From: Streptomyces sp. NBC_00510
GTDB taxonomy: Bacteria; Actinomycetota; Actinomycetes; Streptomycetales; Streptomycetaceae
DNA: 64,000 nt
Reading direction: 5' to 3'
Assembly (NCBI GenBank): GCA_036013505.1
Contig: CP107851.1
Coordinates: forward strand, 8,914,001-8,978,000
Shown: piece by piece, positions 1 through 8,015 of the stretch
Numbering within the stretch: position 1 is the first letter of the stretch
Layout of the letters: the number at the start of each line of letters is the position of its first letter
Notes under the pieces: generated by a model
What the model was told of the DNA's origin: nothing
The model's database searches: none
Seen by the model: the letters and a program-made list of their open reading frames with translations, nothing else
Made by a program: the position numbers and the translations under genes

Positions 1-5
1 CGGGG

Positions 6-338
6 ATGACGATCGCCGTCGAGTGGCCCCCCGGCGACCCCGGGACCCCGCCCCACCGCCACTCCGGGCCGGCCTTCGGGTACGTGCTCGAAGGAGCGGT
101 CCGGTTCGAGCTCGAAGGCGAGCCGGAACGGATCGTCGAGGCCGGTGGGACCTTCTGGGAGCCGGGCGGGGACGTCATCCACTACCAGGACGGCAACGCC
201 CTGCCGGACGCGCGGACCCGGTTCGTCGTGACCATGCTGTGCGCGCCCGGCCAGCCGATGCTCACCCTGGTCGACGACGGGGAACTCGCCCAGCGCGCCC
301 ACCTGCGCGCCCCGCGCCCGCCGCGGACCGGCGCGTGA
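6..338 (+). CDS. Cupin-domain protein, possibly 5'-truncated by the window edge
   Basis: A small single-domain cupin of about 110 residues. The metal-binding cupin motif 1 is visible as PPHRHSGPAFGYVLEG, and motif 2 follows near ETGGT-like residues around position 47. The first ATG lies five bases into the window, so the true start may be further upstream and the N-terminus may be missing. Its stop codon overlaps the GTG start of the downstream TetR gene by four bases (GTGA), so the two are almost certainly co-transcribed. Cupins of this size bind a small ligand or metal; no substrate can be inferred from sequence. Family assignment is firm, function is not. Confidence 0.75.
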   Translation: MTIAVEWPPGDPGTPPHRHSGPAFGYVLEGAVRFELEGEPERIVEAGGTFWEPGGDVIHYQDGNALPDARTRFVVTMLCAPGQPMLTLVDDGELAQRAHLRAPRPPRTGA

Positions 339-961
339 CCACTTCCGCACCGGACGGCGGAGCGCAGCAGGAGTGCGGGCCGCGCTACGGCGGGCTGCGG
401 GCCGACGCGGTGCGCAACCGCCGCAGGATCCGTACGGCCGCCGCCGACCTGCTCGCCGAACAGGGCGCGGGCGTGTCGCTTGACCGGATAGCCCGCCTGG
501 CCGGGGTCAGCAACGCGACGCTCTACCGCCACTACGCCAGCCGGGAGGAACTGCTGACCGACGTGGCCGAGCAGATCGCGGCCGTGGCCGCGGCCGCCGA
601 AGCACGGCTGGCCACGAGCGATCCCCTGGTCGCGTTCCGCGGTTTCCTGGAAGCCCTGGCGTCCGCGCGGCCGGCCGCCCTGTACTGCCTGCCCGAAGGG
701 GCCGCCGAGGGGCCGCGGGCCCGTGTGGCCGGCGCGACGCGGCGGCTGCTGTCCCGCGCGCAGCGTTCGGGACGCGTACGTGAAGACATCACCGCCGAGG
801 ACGTCCTCGCCGTCGTGGCGCAGCTCGGCCGCCCCCTGCCGGGCGCCACCTGGCGGGCCACCGAGGACAGGTGCCCGCGCCTGGTCCGGCAGTACGTGGA
901 CGGCCTGGTCGTGCCCGCCTCCCGGACGCCGCACGAGCCGTACCACCTGCCCCGGCGTTGA
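335..961 (+). CDS. TetR-family transcriptional regulator
   Basis: 208 residues from the GTG at 335, chosen because GTGA overlaps the cupin stop. The N-terminal helix-turn-helix is clear at roughly residues 45-75 (DRIARLAGVSNATLYRHYAS), followed by the usual all-alpha ligand-binding half. The C-terminal part resembles the SbtR/TetR C-terminal class seen in actinobacterial regulators next to oxidoreductases, but I cannot name the ligand. It is coupled translationally to the cupin gene, so it probably regulates that operon. A strong hairpin follows directly downstream. An alternative longer reading frame from position 23 is a shadow of the cupin gene and is not supported. Confidence 0.85.
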   Translation: MTTSAPDGGAQQECGPRYGGLRADAVRNRRRIRTAAADLLAEQGAGVSLDRIARLAGVSNATLYRHYASREELLTDVAEQIAAVAAAAEARLATSDPLVAFRGFLEALASARPAALYCLPEGAAEGPRARVAGATRRLLSRAQRSGRVREDITAEDVLAVVAQLGRPLPGATWRATEDRCPRLVRQYVDGLVVPASRTPHEPYHLPRR

Positions 962-985
962 GCCCGGCGCATTCCGCGCCTTCCC

Positions 986-1015
986 CGCCCCCGGCCGGAT
1001 CACCGGCCGGGGGCG
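986..1015. terminator. Bidirectional terminator hairpin
   Basis: A perfect 13-bp inverted repeat (CGCCCCCGGCCGG and its complement) with a four-base ATCA loop. It sits between the convergent TetR gene and alpha/beta hydrolase gene and would serve both. Confidence 0.8.
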
Positions 1016-1040
1016 GCGCGTCATTTCCGGCGCGGGGCGG

Positions 1041-2018
1041 TCAGCGCGACGCCCCCTGCGGAACGGCGTGCTTCAGCACGAAGCCGGCCACGACGTCCGC
1101 GAACTCCCCGGGGCGCTCGAAGTGCGCCAGGTGGCCTGTGTCCTCGAGGACGGCAAGCTGCGCACCGGGGATCCGCTCGTGGATCATCCGCGCCCACCGC
1201 GGTCCGCAGATGAAGTCGTCCGCGCCGACCAGCACCAGGGTGGGCGTCGTGATGCCGGACAGCCGCTCCCGGACGTCGAAGGCGGGACCCTCGCCGAGGG
1301 AGGGTTCGGCGTACATGCGCAGCGACCCGCGCGCGGGCCCGAACTCGTCCTCGCGTCCCCAGTAGTCGACGACGTACGCCGGCAGGATCGTCCGCAGGCA
1401 GTCGGTGGCGCCGTCGTCGTCGAGCTGCCCGAGCGGCGCCGTCAGGGCCTCCACGTAGGTGGCCACCTCGGGGTGGTCCGCCACATGACGGCGGGCGAAC
1501 CGCTCCATGTTGGCCACGGCGTCGGCCCAGAACTCCTCGCCGGTCACCGGGGACGTGTCGTACAGGACGAGGGAGGCGAGGTGCTCCGGGTGGTCCAGCG
1601 CGTACTGCTGGGCGACGAAACCGCCGTACGAATGGCCGAGCAGCGTCACCGAGGGCTGCGCGAGGTGCTCGATCACACCGTTCACGAAGTGCGTGTACGT
1701 CGCCAAGGTGTAATCGCGCGGGTCGGGCAGGCGCCCGGACTCGCCGGTGCCGACGGGCTCGACGTACACCATCGTGAACGCACGCTCCAGGAGCGGCATC
1801 CGCAGGTACTCCCAGCCGATGCCGGGCCCGCCCGAGAGGGCGACGCACACCGGGCCCCCGGCGCCGGCCACGTGATAGCGCTGCGCGACGGCGGCGCCCT
1901 TGTGGTCGATGGTGATCGTGTGCGTACCCGGGGCGAGTGGCCCGCCCGTGCCGTCGGCGGCGCGAGGGAGGGCAGCGGGCACGGAGGAAGAGTTCACACT
2001 GTTCACATGTTGTGTCAC
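1041..2018 (-). CDS. Alpha/beta hydrolase, proline iminopeptidase-like
   Basis: 325 residues. The nucleophile elbow is GHSYGG near residue 130, the oxyanion-hole region is SGGPGIGWEY near residue 64, and the catalytic histidine lies in the GHLAHFE segment close to the C-terminus, with an acidic residue in the preceding GADDFI strand. This layout is that of the S33 peptidase/proline iminopeptidase branch of the alpha/beta hydrolases, although many members cleave esters or amides rather than peptides. No signal peptide is seen, so it is cytoplasmic. The GTG start at 2018 lies five bases past the stop of the small coiled-coil gene upstream, suggesting one transcript. An internal start near the VNSSS segment is possible. 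Confidence 0.8.
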   Translation of the reverse strand: MTQHVNSVNSSSVPAALPRAADGTGGPLAPGTHTITIDHKGAAVAQRYHVAGAGGPVCVALSGGPGIGWEYLRMPLLERAFTMVYVEPVGTGESGRLPDPRDYTLATYTHFVNGVIEHLAQPSVTLLGHSYGGFVAQQYALDHPEHLASLVLYDTSPVTGEEFWADAVANMERFARRHVADHPEVATYVEALTAPLGQLDDDGATDCLRTILPAYVVDYWGREDEFGPARGSLRMYAEPSLGEGPAFDVRERLSGITTPTLVLVGADDFICGPRWARMIHERIPGAQLAVLEDTGHLAHFERPGEFADVVAGFVLKHAVPQGASR

Positions 2019-2022
2019 AGTG

Positions 2023-2226
2023 TCAGTCTATGTCCGCGTCCGGGCGCGTGAGGCCCGGCAGGCCGGGCAGGCCGCGCAGGGACTCGTTCACGGCTTCCAG
2101 CCGGGCGTCCACCGCGGTGATCTCCTCCTGCAGCCGATGGACGTGCGCCTCCAGGGCGGCGGCCTCGGCGGCCAGTGACATGACGATCGCCCGTACGTCG
2201 GGGGCGCCATCGGTGTTCGGGAGCAT
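2023..2226 (-). CDS. Small coiled-coil protein of unknown function
   Basis: 67 residues with a strong ribosome binding site (GGAAGGA five bases before the ATG). The central part (residues about 15-52) is a heptad-rich helix, AAEAAALEAHVHRLQEEITAV, predicted to form a coiled coil. There is no DNA-binding or catalytic motif. It lies immediately before the hydrolase gene and shares the coiled-coil theme with the two larger proteins at 2402-2941 and 3439-3879, but it lacks their C-terminal winged helix. It may be an interaction partner of those proteins; that is inference. It was kept because of the ribosome binding site and its coupling to the hydrolase. Confidence 0.55.
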   Translation of the reverse strand: MLPNTDGAPDVRAIVMSLAAEAAALEAHVHRLQEEITAVDARLEAVNESLRGLPGLPGLTRPDADID

Positions 2227-2264
2227 CGTTGTCCTTCCAGGCGGATCAGCCGTCGAGACGCGAA

Positions 2265-2306
2265 CGGCCGGAGGAGGGGGGCAGGGGAAACCCCCTCCTC
2301 CGGCCG
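2265..2306 (-). terminator. Rho-independent-type hairpin
   Basis: Perfect 16-bp stem (left arm 2265-2280, right arm 2291-2306) with a ten-base loop. It separates the coiled-coil/winged-helix gene at 2402-2941 from the small coiled-coil gene downstream on the same strand. Confidence 0.8.
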
Positions 2307-2401
2307 CTCACCCGGCGCGGAGCGCCGGTCAAGCACACTCTCGACAGATCAGCCGTCGGGATTGTGACAACGACGCGCCAGGGGTTCGTGGCCCCGGGCC
2401 G

Positions 2402-2941
2402 TCAGCCGGCGGCCCGGTAGAGGCCGCGCCCGGCGCGCTGGACCCTGGAGCCGCCCACCAGCCGGTCGAGCGTGCTGCGCACCGCGTTGATGCTGCCCGC
2501 GTCCTCGTCCCGGCCGAGAGCCGCCGCCACCTCGCGCGCCCGCACGTCCGACCCGCCCGTTGTGGCCAGGTAGTCGAGGATCTGCTCGGTGAGCCTGCCG
2601 TAGCCGCCCGCTGCGGAAGCGCCGTTCCGTTCCGCCGTGCCGTCCTCGGCCTCCCCGACCTGGGCCTCCCCGGGCCTCGCCTCCTCGGCCCTGATTTCCT
2701 CGACCTCCACGACGGGAGGCTGCCGTTCCTCGGTCTGGGTGCTCGCGGCCGCGACGGCGGGAGCCGTGACCGCCAGGTGGCCGAGGGCGCCGAGAGCCCT
2801 TCGCACCGATCCCAGGTGGGCGACGACCGCCGCCAACTCCCGTTCGAGTGCCTGCTTCTGCAGCTCGAGGCGCTGCAGTTCTCCCTGCAGGGCTCCGGCC
2901 GTGACCTGGAGATCCTCGGTCGTGTGCGCTGTGGAGACCAT
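2402..2941 (-). CDS. Coiled-coil plus winged-helix protein, paralogue A
   Basis: 179 residues in three parts. Residues about 10-55 form a heptad coiled coil (LQRLELQKQALERELAAVV). Residues about 60-110 are an acidic, proline-rich linker. Residues about 115-179 resemble a winged-helix DNA-binding domain, with SINAVRSTLDRLV as the likely recognition helix and GRGLYR as the wing. The start at 2941 was chosen because it aligns exactly with the start of the paralogue at 3439-3879 and has AGAGGA upstream. The two proteins are near-identical in the coil and the winged helix but differ in the linker. I do not recognise a named family; a dimeric DNA-binding regulator is the simplest reading. Confidence 0.7.
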   Translation of the reverse strand: MVSTAHTTEDLQVTAGALQGELQRLELQKQALERELAAVVAHLGSVRRALGALGHLAVTAPAVAAASTQTEERQPPVVEVEEIRAEEARPGEAQVGEAEDGTAERNGASAAGGYGRLTEQILDYLATTGGSDVRAREVAAALGRDEDAGSINAVRSTLDRLVGGSRVQRAGRGLYRAAG

Positions 2942-3045
2942 GTGTCCTCTCATTCCCGGCCCCTGGGGGCCAACGTCCGCGCACACAGATTAGTACGGCG
3001 AACACACGCGGTGACCACCTGGAGCTTCAACGGCGGTGCCCCGGA

Positions 3046-3384
3046 CTACGGATCCACCACGGTGACCTCGCCGACGTCCTCGGCGTCGGCCGCGGAGAGC
3101 AGCGCCCGGGTCAGATCGGGGAACCGCTCGTCCAGCTCGGCACGACGCAGCGTGACGTAGCAGCGCGTCCCCTCCTGGCGGGTCCGTGTGATGCCGGCCT
3201 CGCGCAGGATCTTCAGATGGTGGCTCAAGGTGGACTTGGCGACGGGCGCCCGCAACTGGCCCCACCCGCGTTCCCTGCCGTCGGCCAGCACACGCACGAT
3301 CCCGATCCGTGTCGGATCGCTGAGCGCGGCGAGGACGCGCGGCAGGCTCATCTCGCTCGCCTCGTGGGAATGCTGGTCCGCCAT
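3046..3384 (-). CDS. ArsR-family winged-helix regulator
   Basis: 112 residues. The fold is recognisable from LSDPTRIGIVRVL at residues about 20-32 and the recognition segment VAKSTLSHHLKILREAGI at about 48-66, followed by the wing around RQEGTRCYVTL. The cysteine pair typical of metal-sensing ArsR proteins (CxC in the recognition helix) is absent, so this is more likely one of the non-metal ArsR regulators common in Streptomyces. It sits between the two coiled-coil/winged-helix paralogues, all on the same strand, 54 bases after the stop of paralogue B. The target is unknown. Confidence 0.85.
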   Translation of the reverse strand: MADQHSHEASEMSLPRVLAALSDPTRIGIVRVLADGRERGWGQLRAPVAKSTLSHHLKILREAGITRTRQEGTRCYVTLRRAELDERFPDLTRALLSAADAEDVGEVTVVDP

Positions 3385-3438
3385 GGGGTCACGATAACCC
3401 GAATGTTCGAAGAATGTCGAACCCCGACCGGAGGCGGC

Positions 3439-3879
3439 CTACCCCCGGCGCGCCCGGTACAGGCCACGGCCCGCACGGTCCACGCGCGACGCCCCCACGA
3501 GGCGGTCCAGTGTGCTCCGGACGGCGTTGATGCTGCCACTGTCGCCGTCACGCCCGAGGGCCGCGGCGACGTCGCGGGCACGCACCTCGGTGTCACCGGC
3601 CTGCTCGAAGAAGTCCATGATCTGCTCGGTGAGCCTGCCGTACGTCGTGCCGGTGTCGGCAGGGGCCGTCACGTCCGAAGGAACGGGGGCGGCGGCCTCA
3701 GGGGTGCGGATGACCGCCTGGAGGGCGCCCAGGGCCCGCTGCACCGAACCGAGGTGCGCCACGACCGCGGCGAGCTCCCTCTCCAGGGCCTGCCTCTGGG
3801 CCTCGAGACGGACCAGATCCTCATGGAGGCTCTCCGCGGTGTGCTCGACGTTCCGCGCCGTCCGGGTCACCGAAGCCAT
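3439..3879 (-). CDS. Coiled-coil plus winged-helix protein, paralogue B
   Basis: 146 residues with the same architecture as the protein at 2402-2941 but a shorter linker. The coil shares the run QALERELAAVVAHLGSV with paralogue A, and the C-terminal domain shares YGRLTEQI and SINAVRSTLDRLV. A good ribosome binding site (GAGGGG, six bases before the ATG) supports the start at 3879. The duplication is old enough for the linkers to have diverged completely while both ends stayed conserved, which argues that coil and winged helix are both functional. Name and target unknown. Confidence 0.72.
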   Translation of the reverse strand: MASVTRTARNVEHTAESLHEDLVRLEAQRQALERELAAVVAHLGSVQRALGALQAVIRTPEAAAPVPSDVTAPADTGTTYGRLTEQIMDFFEQAGDTEVRARDVAAALGRDGDSGSINAVRSTLDRLVGASRVDRAGRGLYRARRG

Positions 3880-3925
3880 GTGATCCCCTCACCTCCGTGC
3901 GTTCCGCGTTCACACGGATGCACAT

Positions 3926-3945
3926 GGTGCCGACCGATGGGCACC
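3926..3945. promoter_or_regulatory. Short inverted repeat upstream of paralogue B
   Basis: GGTGCC and GGCACC separated by eight bases, about 50 bases upstream of the ATG at 3879. It could be an operator for one of the three adjacent DNA-binding proteins; this is a suggestion only. Confidence 0.35.
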
Positions 3946-4007
3946 GTTCGTATCCCAATTTACGCGCCGAGGGGCGTGATGTCCCCACTCTTCGGGGAAG
4001 CCGTGGG

Positions 4008-4742
4008 TCAGTCGGTGGGGGTGATGTGGCCGTCGCGCAGTTCCAGGACGCGGTCGGCGAGGGCGAGGAGTTGGGGGTCGTGGGTGGCGACGAGGGCGGT
4101 GACGCCTTCGCTGTGGACGACGGCGCGCAGGAGTTCCATGACGGCGCGGCCGGTGTCGGCGTCGAGCTGGCCGGTGGGTTCGTCGGCGATGATCAGGGCG
4201 GGGCGGTTGGCCAGGGCGCGGGCGATGGCGACGCGTTGCTGCTGGCCGCCGGACATCTCGCCGGGGCGCTGGCCGGCGTGGCCTTGGAGGCCGACCAGGG
4301 AGAGCAGGAGGGCGACGCGTTCTTCGCGTTCGCGGCGGGGGGTGTTGCGCAGTCGCAGGGGGACGCCGACGTTCTCGGCGGCGGTGAGGATGGGCAGCAG
4401 GCCGAAGGACTGGAAGACGAAGCCCATGCGGTCGCGGCGCAGGGCCAGCAGGTCGCGTTCGCCCAGGCCGTTCAGGACGGTGCCGTCGACGGTGACGCGG
4501 CCGGCGTCGGCGCGGTCCAGGCCGCCGATGATGTTCAGCAGGGTCGTCTTGCCTGAGCCCGAGCGGCCCTTGAGCGCGACCAGTTCACCCCGGGCCACGG
4601 AGAAGGACACCCCGCCCAGGGCGTGCACCGCGGTGTCCCCGGTGCCGAAGGTGCGCACCAGGTCCTCGACCACGACCATCGCCTCGGAGGCCGCCCCGTC
4701 GCCCGCCGGGCCCTCACGCCGTTCCAGCAGTCCCTCGCTCAT
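4008..4742 (-). CDS. ABC transporter ATP-binding protein (LolD/MacB type), no permease nearby
   Basis: 244 residues from the ATG at 4742; an alternative ATG lies four codons upstream. Walker A is GRSGSGKT, the signature is MSGGQQQR, Walker B is ALIIADEP, and the switch histidine is in ATHD. Sequence around the Q-loop (VFQSFGLLPILTAAENV) places it with the LolD/MacB/FtsE ATPases that energise lipoprotein, macrolide or peptide export. Those normally work with an FtsX-like permease, but neither neighbour encodes one: the downstream gene is a regulator and the upstream gene is divergent. It therefore looks like an orphan subunit whose permease is elsewhere on the chromosome. Confidence 0.85.
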   Translation of the reverse strand: MSEGLLERREGPAGDGAASEAMVVVEDLVRTFGTGDTAVHALGGVSFSVARGELVALKGRSGSGKTTLLNIIGGLDRADAGRVTVDGTVLNGLGERDLLALRRDRMGFVFQSFGLLPILTAAENVGVPLRLRNTPRREREERVALLLSLVGLQGHAGQRPGEMSGGQQQRVAIARALANRPALIIADEPTGQLDADTGRAVMELLRAVVHSEGVTALVATHDPQLLALADRVLELRDGHITPTD

Positions 4743-4804
4743 GCCCGCCAGCATAAGGGGAGGTCACCGCCGACAAGGAAGGGCCGTCACCGCACTGCTG
4801 TGGC

Positions 4805-4822
4805 GTGTGACACGTGTGACAC
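4805..4822. promoter_or_regulatory. Tandem palindromic 9-mers GTGTGACAC x2
   Basis: GTGTGACAC occurs twice head to tail with no gap. Each copy is itself a palindrome (GTGT-G-ACAC). The pair lies in the 115-base divergent gap between the ABC ATPase and the acetyltransferase at 4858 and is likely a protein binding site. Confidence 0.5.
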
Positions 4823-4857
4823 CATGCCTGAGCGAGAGCGCAGACGAAGGAGACGCC

Positions 4858-5634
4858 TTGGGCGCGGCGAGCACGGAGGCACTGGCACGGGTCACCGCCA
4901 ACTTCCGCCAGTACTTGACGGGGTGGGGCCGGACACAGCGAGCTGACGGCGACCTCGACCGCTATCGCAGCGGTCTCGCCACGCCGCAGTTCAACGGCGT
5001 GGTCCGGGTACGGTCCCTGGACGCGGTCGCGCAGGCCGTGACCGCCGCGCGCACCGAACTCGCGGGCGTCCCCTGGTGGTGGTGGGCCGGCCCGGACAGC
5101 CCCGAAGGCACCCCCGCCGCCCTGACCCGGCACGGCGCGGTCCCGCTCGGCGCCCTGCCCCTGATGGTGCGGCCCCTCGACCGCGCCCCGGACCTCCCGG
5201 CCCCCCAGGACCCTCCCGCCGGTCTGGTCGTCGAGGCGGTGGAGACCCCGGACCGGCTGGCCGAACTGGTCCGCACGTACCGCACCTCCATGGGCATCGC
5301 GCCCGAGCTGCAGCCCGGCCTCGTCCGGTCCGAGGCCCGGCGCGCGGACAACGCGGACATCGTCCGCCTCGCCGCCGTGCTGGACGGTGACGTCGTCGGC
5401 ACGACGGTGCTCATCACGGCGCACGACGTGGCCGGCGTCTTCCTCGTCCACGTCGCCGCGTCCCGCCGCCGCCGCGGCATCGGCGCCGCACTGACCTCGG
5501 CCGCCCTCCGCGTCGCCCACGACCGGGGCACCCACCTGGCCGCCCTCATCGCGAGCCCGACCGGTGAACCCCTCTACCGCCGCTTCGGGTTCACCACGGT
5601 CGCCGAGTACCGGCTCTTCACCCTGCCCGCCTGA
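4858..5634 (+). CDS. GNAT-family N-acetyltransferase
   Basis: 258 residues. The start is a TTG at 4858, supported by AAGGAG five bases upstream. The acetyl-CoA binding signature sits near residue 200: VHVAASRRRRGIGAALTS, matching the R/Q-x-x-G-x-G/A pattern, followed by the usual beta5-helix segment ending GFTTVAEYRLF. The N-terminal half is longer than a minimal GNAT domain and has a WWWWAG run of unknown meaning near residue 80. The gene is monocistronic between the divergent ABC gene and the convergent acyltransferase. The substrate cannot be deduced. A large overlapping frame starting at 3217 is an artefact of high G+C. Confidence 0.85.
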   Translation: MGAASTEALARVTANFRQYLTGWGRTQRADGDLDRYRSGLATPQFNGVVRVRSLDAVAQAVTAARTELAGVPWWWWAGPDSPEGTPAALTRHGAVPLGALPLMVRPLDRAPDLPAPQDPPAGLVVEAVETPDRLAELVRTYRTSMGIAPELQPGLVRSEARRADNADIVRLAAVLDGDVVGTTVLITAHDVAGVFLVHVAASRRRRGIGAALTSAALRVAHDRGTHLAALIASPTGEPLYRRFGFTTVAEYRLFTLPA

Positions 5635-5654
5635 CTCCCGAGCGGGGACAGGGC

Positions 5655-7850
5655 CTACAGGCCGGTCGGGCGCACGGGGTGCCGGCTCAGGTCGGTGCCG
5701 TAGAGGGCGGTCATCTCGTGGTCCAGCACCGGTGCGATGGCCTCGGCGTAGGACTCGGTGAGGTGGCTGTCGTCGCGGTAGACGAAGGTGTCGGCCACCA
5801 CCACGGGACAGTCGCCGCCGGTGCCGCACAGCCAGGGGGCCGGGTCGACCACCGAGACGCCGGTGGCCGCCGCCGCTTCGGTGATCTCCCGCTTCTTGTC
5901 GGGATCCTTGACCGCCTGCCCGATCTCGGACGCGCACCGCTCCAGCTCCTGCGGATGGGTCCCCGCGCAGTCGACCGCGTCCCCCTTCGGCCAGGGGGTG
6001 TCCTCGATGGCCAGCACCTGGGCGCCGCTCTTCGCCAGTTCCCGGTAGGTCCGCTCGAAACCGTCGGTCCACTGCCGGCGCGGGTCGGCGGACGGCCGGG
6101 CCAGGTCGGCCGAGTCCGAGGAGGAGGCGATCACCAGCGCGGGCTTCAGGGACCTGATCCGGGCCAGTGCCTTCGTGCGCCACCGGTCGCAGGACGTGTA
6201 CGGCTCGCCCTGGTAGACCGTGGTGACCGTGGCGACCTTGCACGACGCCTTGGTCAGCGAGACCAGTCTCCAGTGGCGCTCGCGGGCCAGCCGGTCGAGC
6301 GCGGGGAACCACTGGGCCGCGTGCGAGTCCCCGAAGAGGACGACCGTCTTCGTCGCGGACCGGTCGCCGTAGACGCACGACGGAGTCGCCACGCTCTGGT
6401 AACCGATGTGGCAGCCGTCCCGGTAGACCGCGGACAAGGTCCCCTTGATCTTGGTGATTCCGGGCGTGAGATTGACCGGCAGACTGCGTTCGGGCGCCTC
6501 CAGCAGCTCGGTCAGACGTGTCTGCGGGTCGGCCACCCCGGTGAGCGTGCCCCGCAACTCCGGGGCCGCCGCGCCCGAACCGATCGGCGGCGGGAAGGCC
6601 GTCGCGACCAGCGCCGCCGCCGTGGCGCACGCCGTCAGCCCCGCGCCCAGCCCCAGTGCCCGCGCGTGACGCCCGCGGAAGACGTGGTGGAACCGCACCG
6701 GGTTCTCGACCAGACGCAGCGTCCCCCAGGCCAGCAGCAGGGAGATCGCCGCACACACCAGGCCGAAGCCGACGGTCGCCGGCCGCTCCCACGCCATCGG
6801 CAGGATCACCAGCATCGGCCAGTGCCACAGGTACCAGCCGTACGACAGGCCGCCGACCCATGTGACCGGCCGCAGCGACAACAGCGCGCCGGCCCCGTAC
6901 CGCGCGGGGGAACAGCCGCCCGCCAGCACCAGCACGGTGCCGAGCACGGGCGCGAGCGCATAGGGCCCGGGGAAGGGCGTGGCGTCGTCGAACCAGACCG
7001 CGGCCACCGGCAGCGACACCAGCCCGGCCCAGCTCAGCGGCCCGGCCACCCGGGCCGGCAACCGCTCCAGCCGGCCCGCGAAGAGCGCGAGCAGCGCGCC
7101 GGCCCCGAGTTCCCAGAAGCGGGTGTGCGAGCCGAAGTACGCCCAGGACACCGAGGTGCCCGTCACCCACACGTTCAGGGCGAAGGAGAGCGCGCACAGC
7201 ACCGCGAGCGGCGCCGCCAGCAGTCCGGTCCGGCGCCGGGCGAGTTTCCAGCTCGCCCAGAGCAGTAGCGGCCAGACCAGGTAGAACTGCTCCTCGACCG
7301 CCAGTGACCAGAAGTGCTGGAACGGCGACGGCGGGCTGTCCGCGTTGAGGTAGTTGGTGCCGGAGTTCGCCAGCCGGAGGTTCACCACGTAGAAGGTGCT
7401 GCCGAGCGCATCCCCGACGTACTCCGCGAAGCGGACCTTCGACAGGTACAGCCAGGCGCCGCCCAGCGTGACGACCCCGACGAGGGTCGACGCGGGGAGC
7501 AACCGCAGCGCCCGGCGGGCGTAGAACTTCCGCACCGACACGCGGTCGTTCCGGGTCAGCTCACGCAACAGCAACGAGGTGATGAGGAAGCCCGAGATCA
7601 CGAAGAAGACGTCGACCCCGATGTAGCCGCCCGCCAGCCGCCGGACTCCGGCGTGCGAGAGCACCACCAGCGAGACCGCGAGGGCGCGCAGCCCCTGGAT
7701 GTCCAGGCGCAGCGGTGCTCCGGCGGCCGGGCGGACCGCTGCTCCCGGGTTCGCCGCCGGTGGTGGGGGTGCCTGCGTCGCAGTTGCCGCGGGCCACGAC
7801 GCACGTGACACGGAGTCTCCTCTGGTCCTGACGGATGGGCGCCGAACCAT
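5655..7850 (-). CDS. Acyltransferase-3 / SGNH membrane acyltransferase (OafA-like)
   Basis: 731 residues. The N-terminal half is an acyltransferase-3 domain with about ten membrane segments, beginning RLDIQGLRALAVSLVVLSHAG near residue 45, where the histidine is the conserved catalytic one. A periplasm-side SGNH hydrolase-like domain follows: block I is FGDSHAAQW near residue 505 and the Asp/His pair is in DDSHLT near residue 695. Proteins of this design O-acetylate cell-envelope glycans; OafA and peptidoglycan or lipid-linked sugar acetylases are examples. It stands alone, without other envelope genes, so the acceptor is unknown. An N-terminal 35-residue cytoplasmic leader precedes the first helix. 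Confidence 0.85.
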   Translation of the reverse strand: MVRRPSVRTRGDSVSRASWPAATATQAPPPPAANPGAAVRPAAGAPLRLDIQGLRALAVSLVVLSHAGVRRLAGGYIGVDVFFVISGFLITSLLLRELTRNDRVSVRKFYARRALRLLPASTLVGVVTLGGAWLYLSKVRFAEYVGDALGSTFYVVNLRLANSGTNYLNADSPPSPFQHFWSLAVEEQFYLVWPLLLWASWKLARRRTGLLAAPLAVLCALSFALNVWVTGTSVSWAYFGSHTRFWELGAGALLALFAGRLERLPARVAGPLSWAGLVSLPVAAVWFDDATPFPGPYALAPVLGTVLVLAGGCSPARYGAGALLSLRPVTWVGGLSYGWYLWHWPMLVILPMAWERPATVGFGLVCAAISLLLAWGTLRLVENPVRFHHVFRGRHARALGLGAGLTACATAAALVATAFPPPIGSGAAAPELRGTLTGVADPQTRLTELLEAPERSLPVNLTPGITKIKGTLSAVYRDGCHIGYQSVATPSCVYGDRSATKTVVLFGDSHAAQWFPALDRLARERHWRLVSLTKASCKVATVTTVYQGEPYTSCDRWRTKALARIRSLKPALVIASSSDSADLARPSADPRRQWTDGFERTYRELAKSGAQVLAIEDTPWPKGDAVDCAGTHPQELERCASEIGQAVKDPDKKREITEAAAATGVSVVDPAPWLCGTGGDCPVVVADTFVYRDDSHLTESYAEAIAPVLDHEMTALYGTDLSRHPVRPTGL

Positions 7851-8015
7851 GCGACGCCGCTGACCAGACGCGCGATGACCGGGCAGGGTTGCGTCCGATC
7901 GGCCGGGTTCGGCCGTTCTTCGCCGGCTGCCCGCCCGTCCTTGCCCTTCCGTTCACCGCGAGGTCGCGTACCGGCGGATCCGCGCTCGCAGCGCCGGCGC
8001 GCGAGGCGCGCGGGC

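Noticed and set aside
3217..4557. Long plus-strand open frame running into the acetyltransferase
   Set aside because: It is antisense to paralogue B and the ABC ATPase, with composition typical of G+C-rich shadow frames (Arg/Ser/Pro runs). Only the part after the TTG at 4858 is a real protein.
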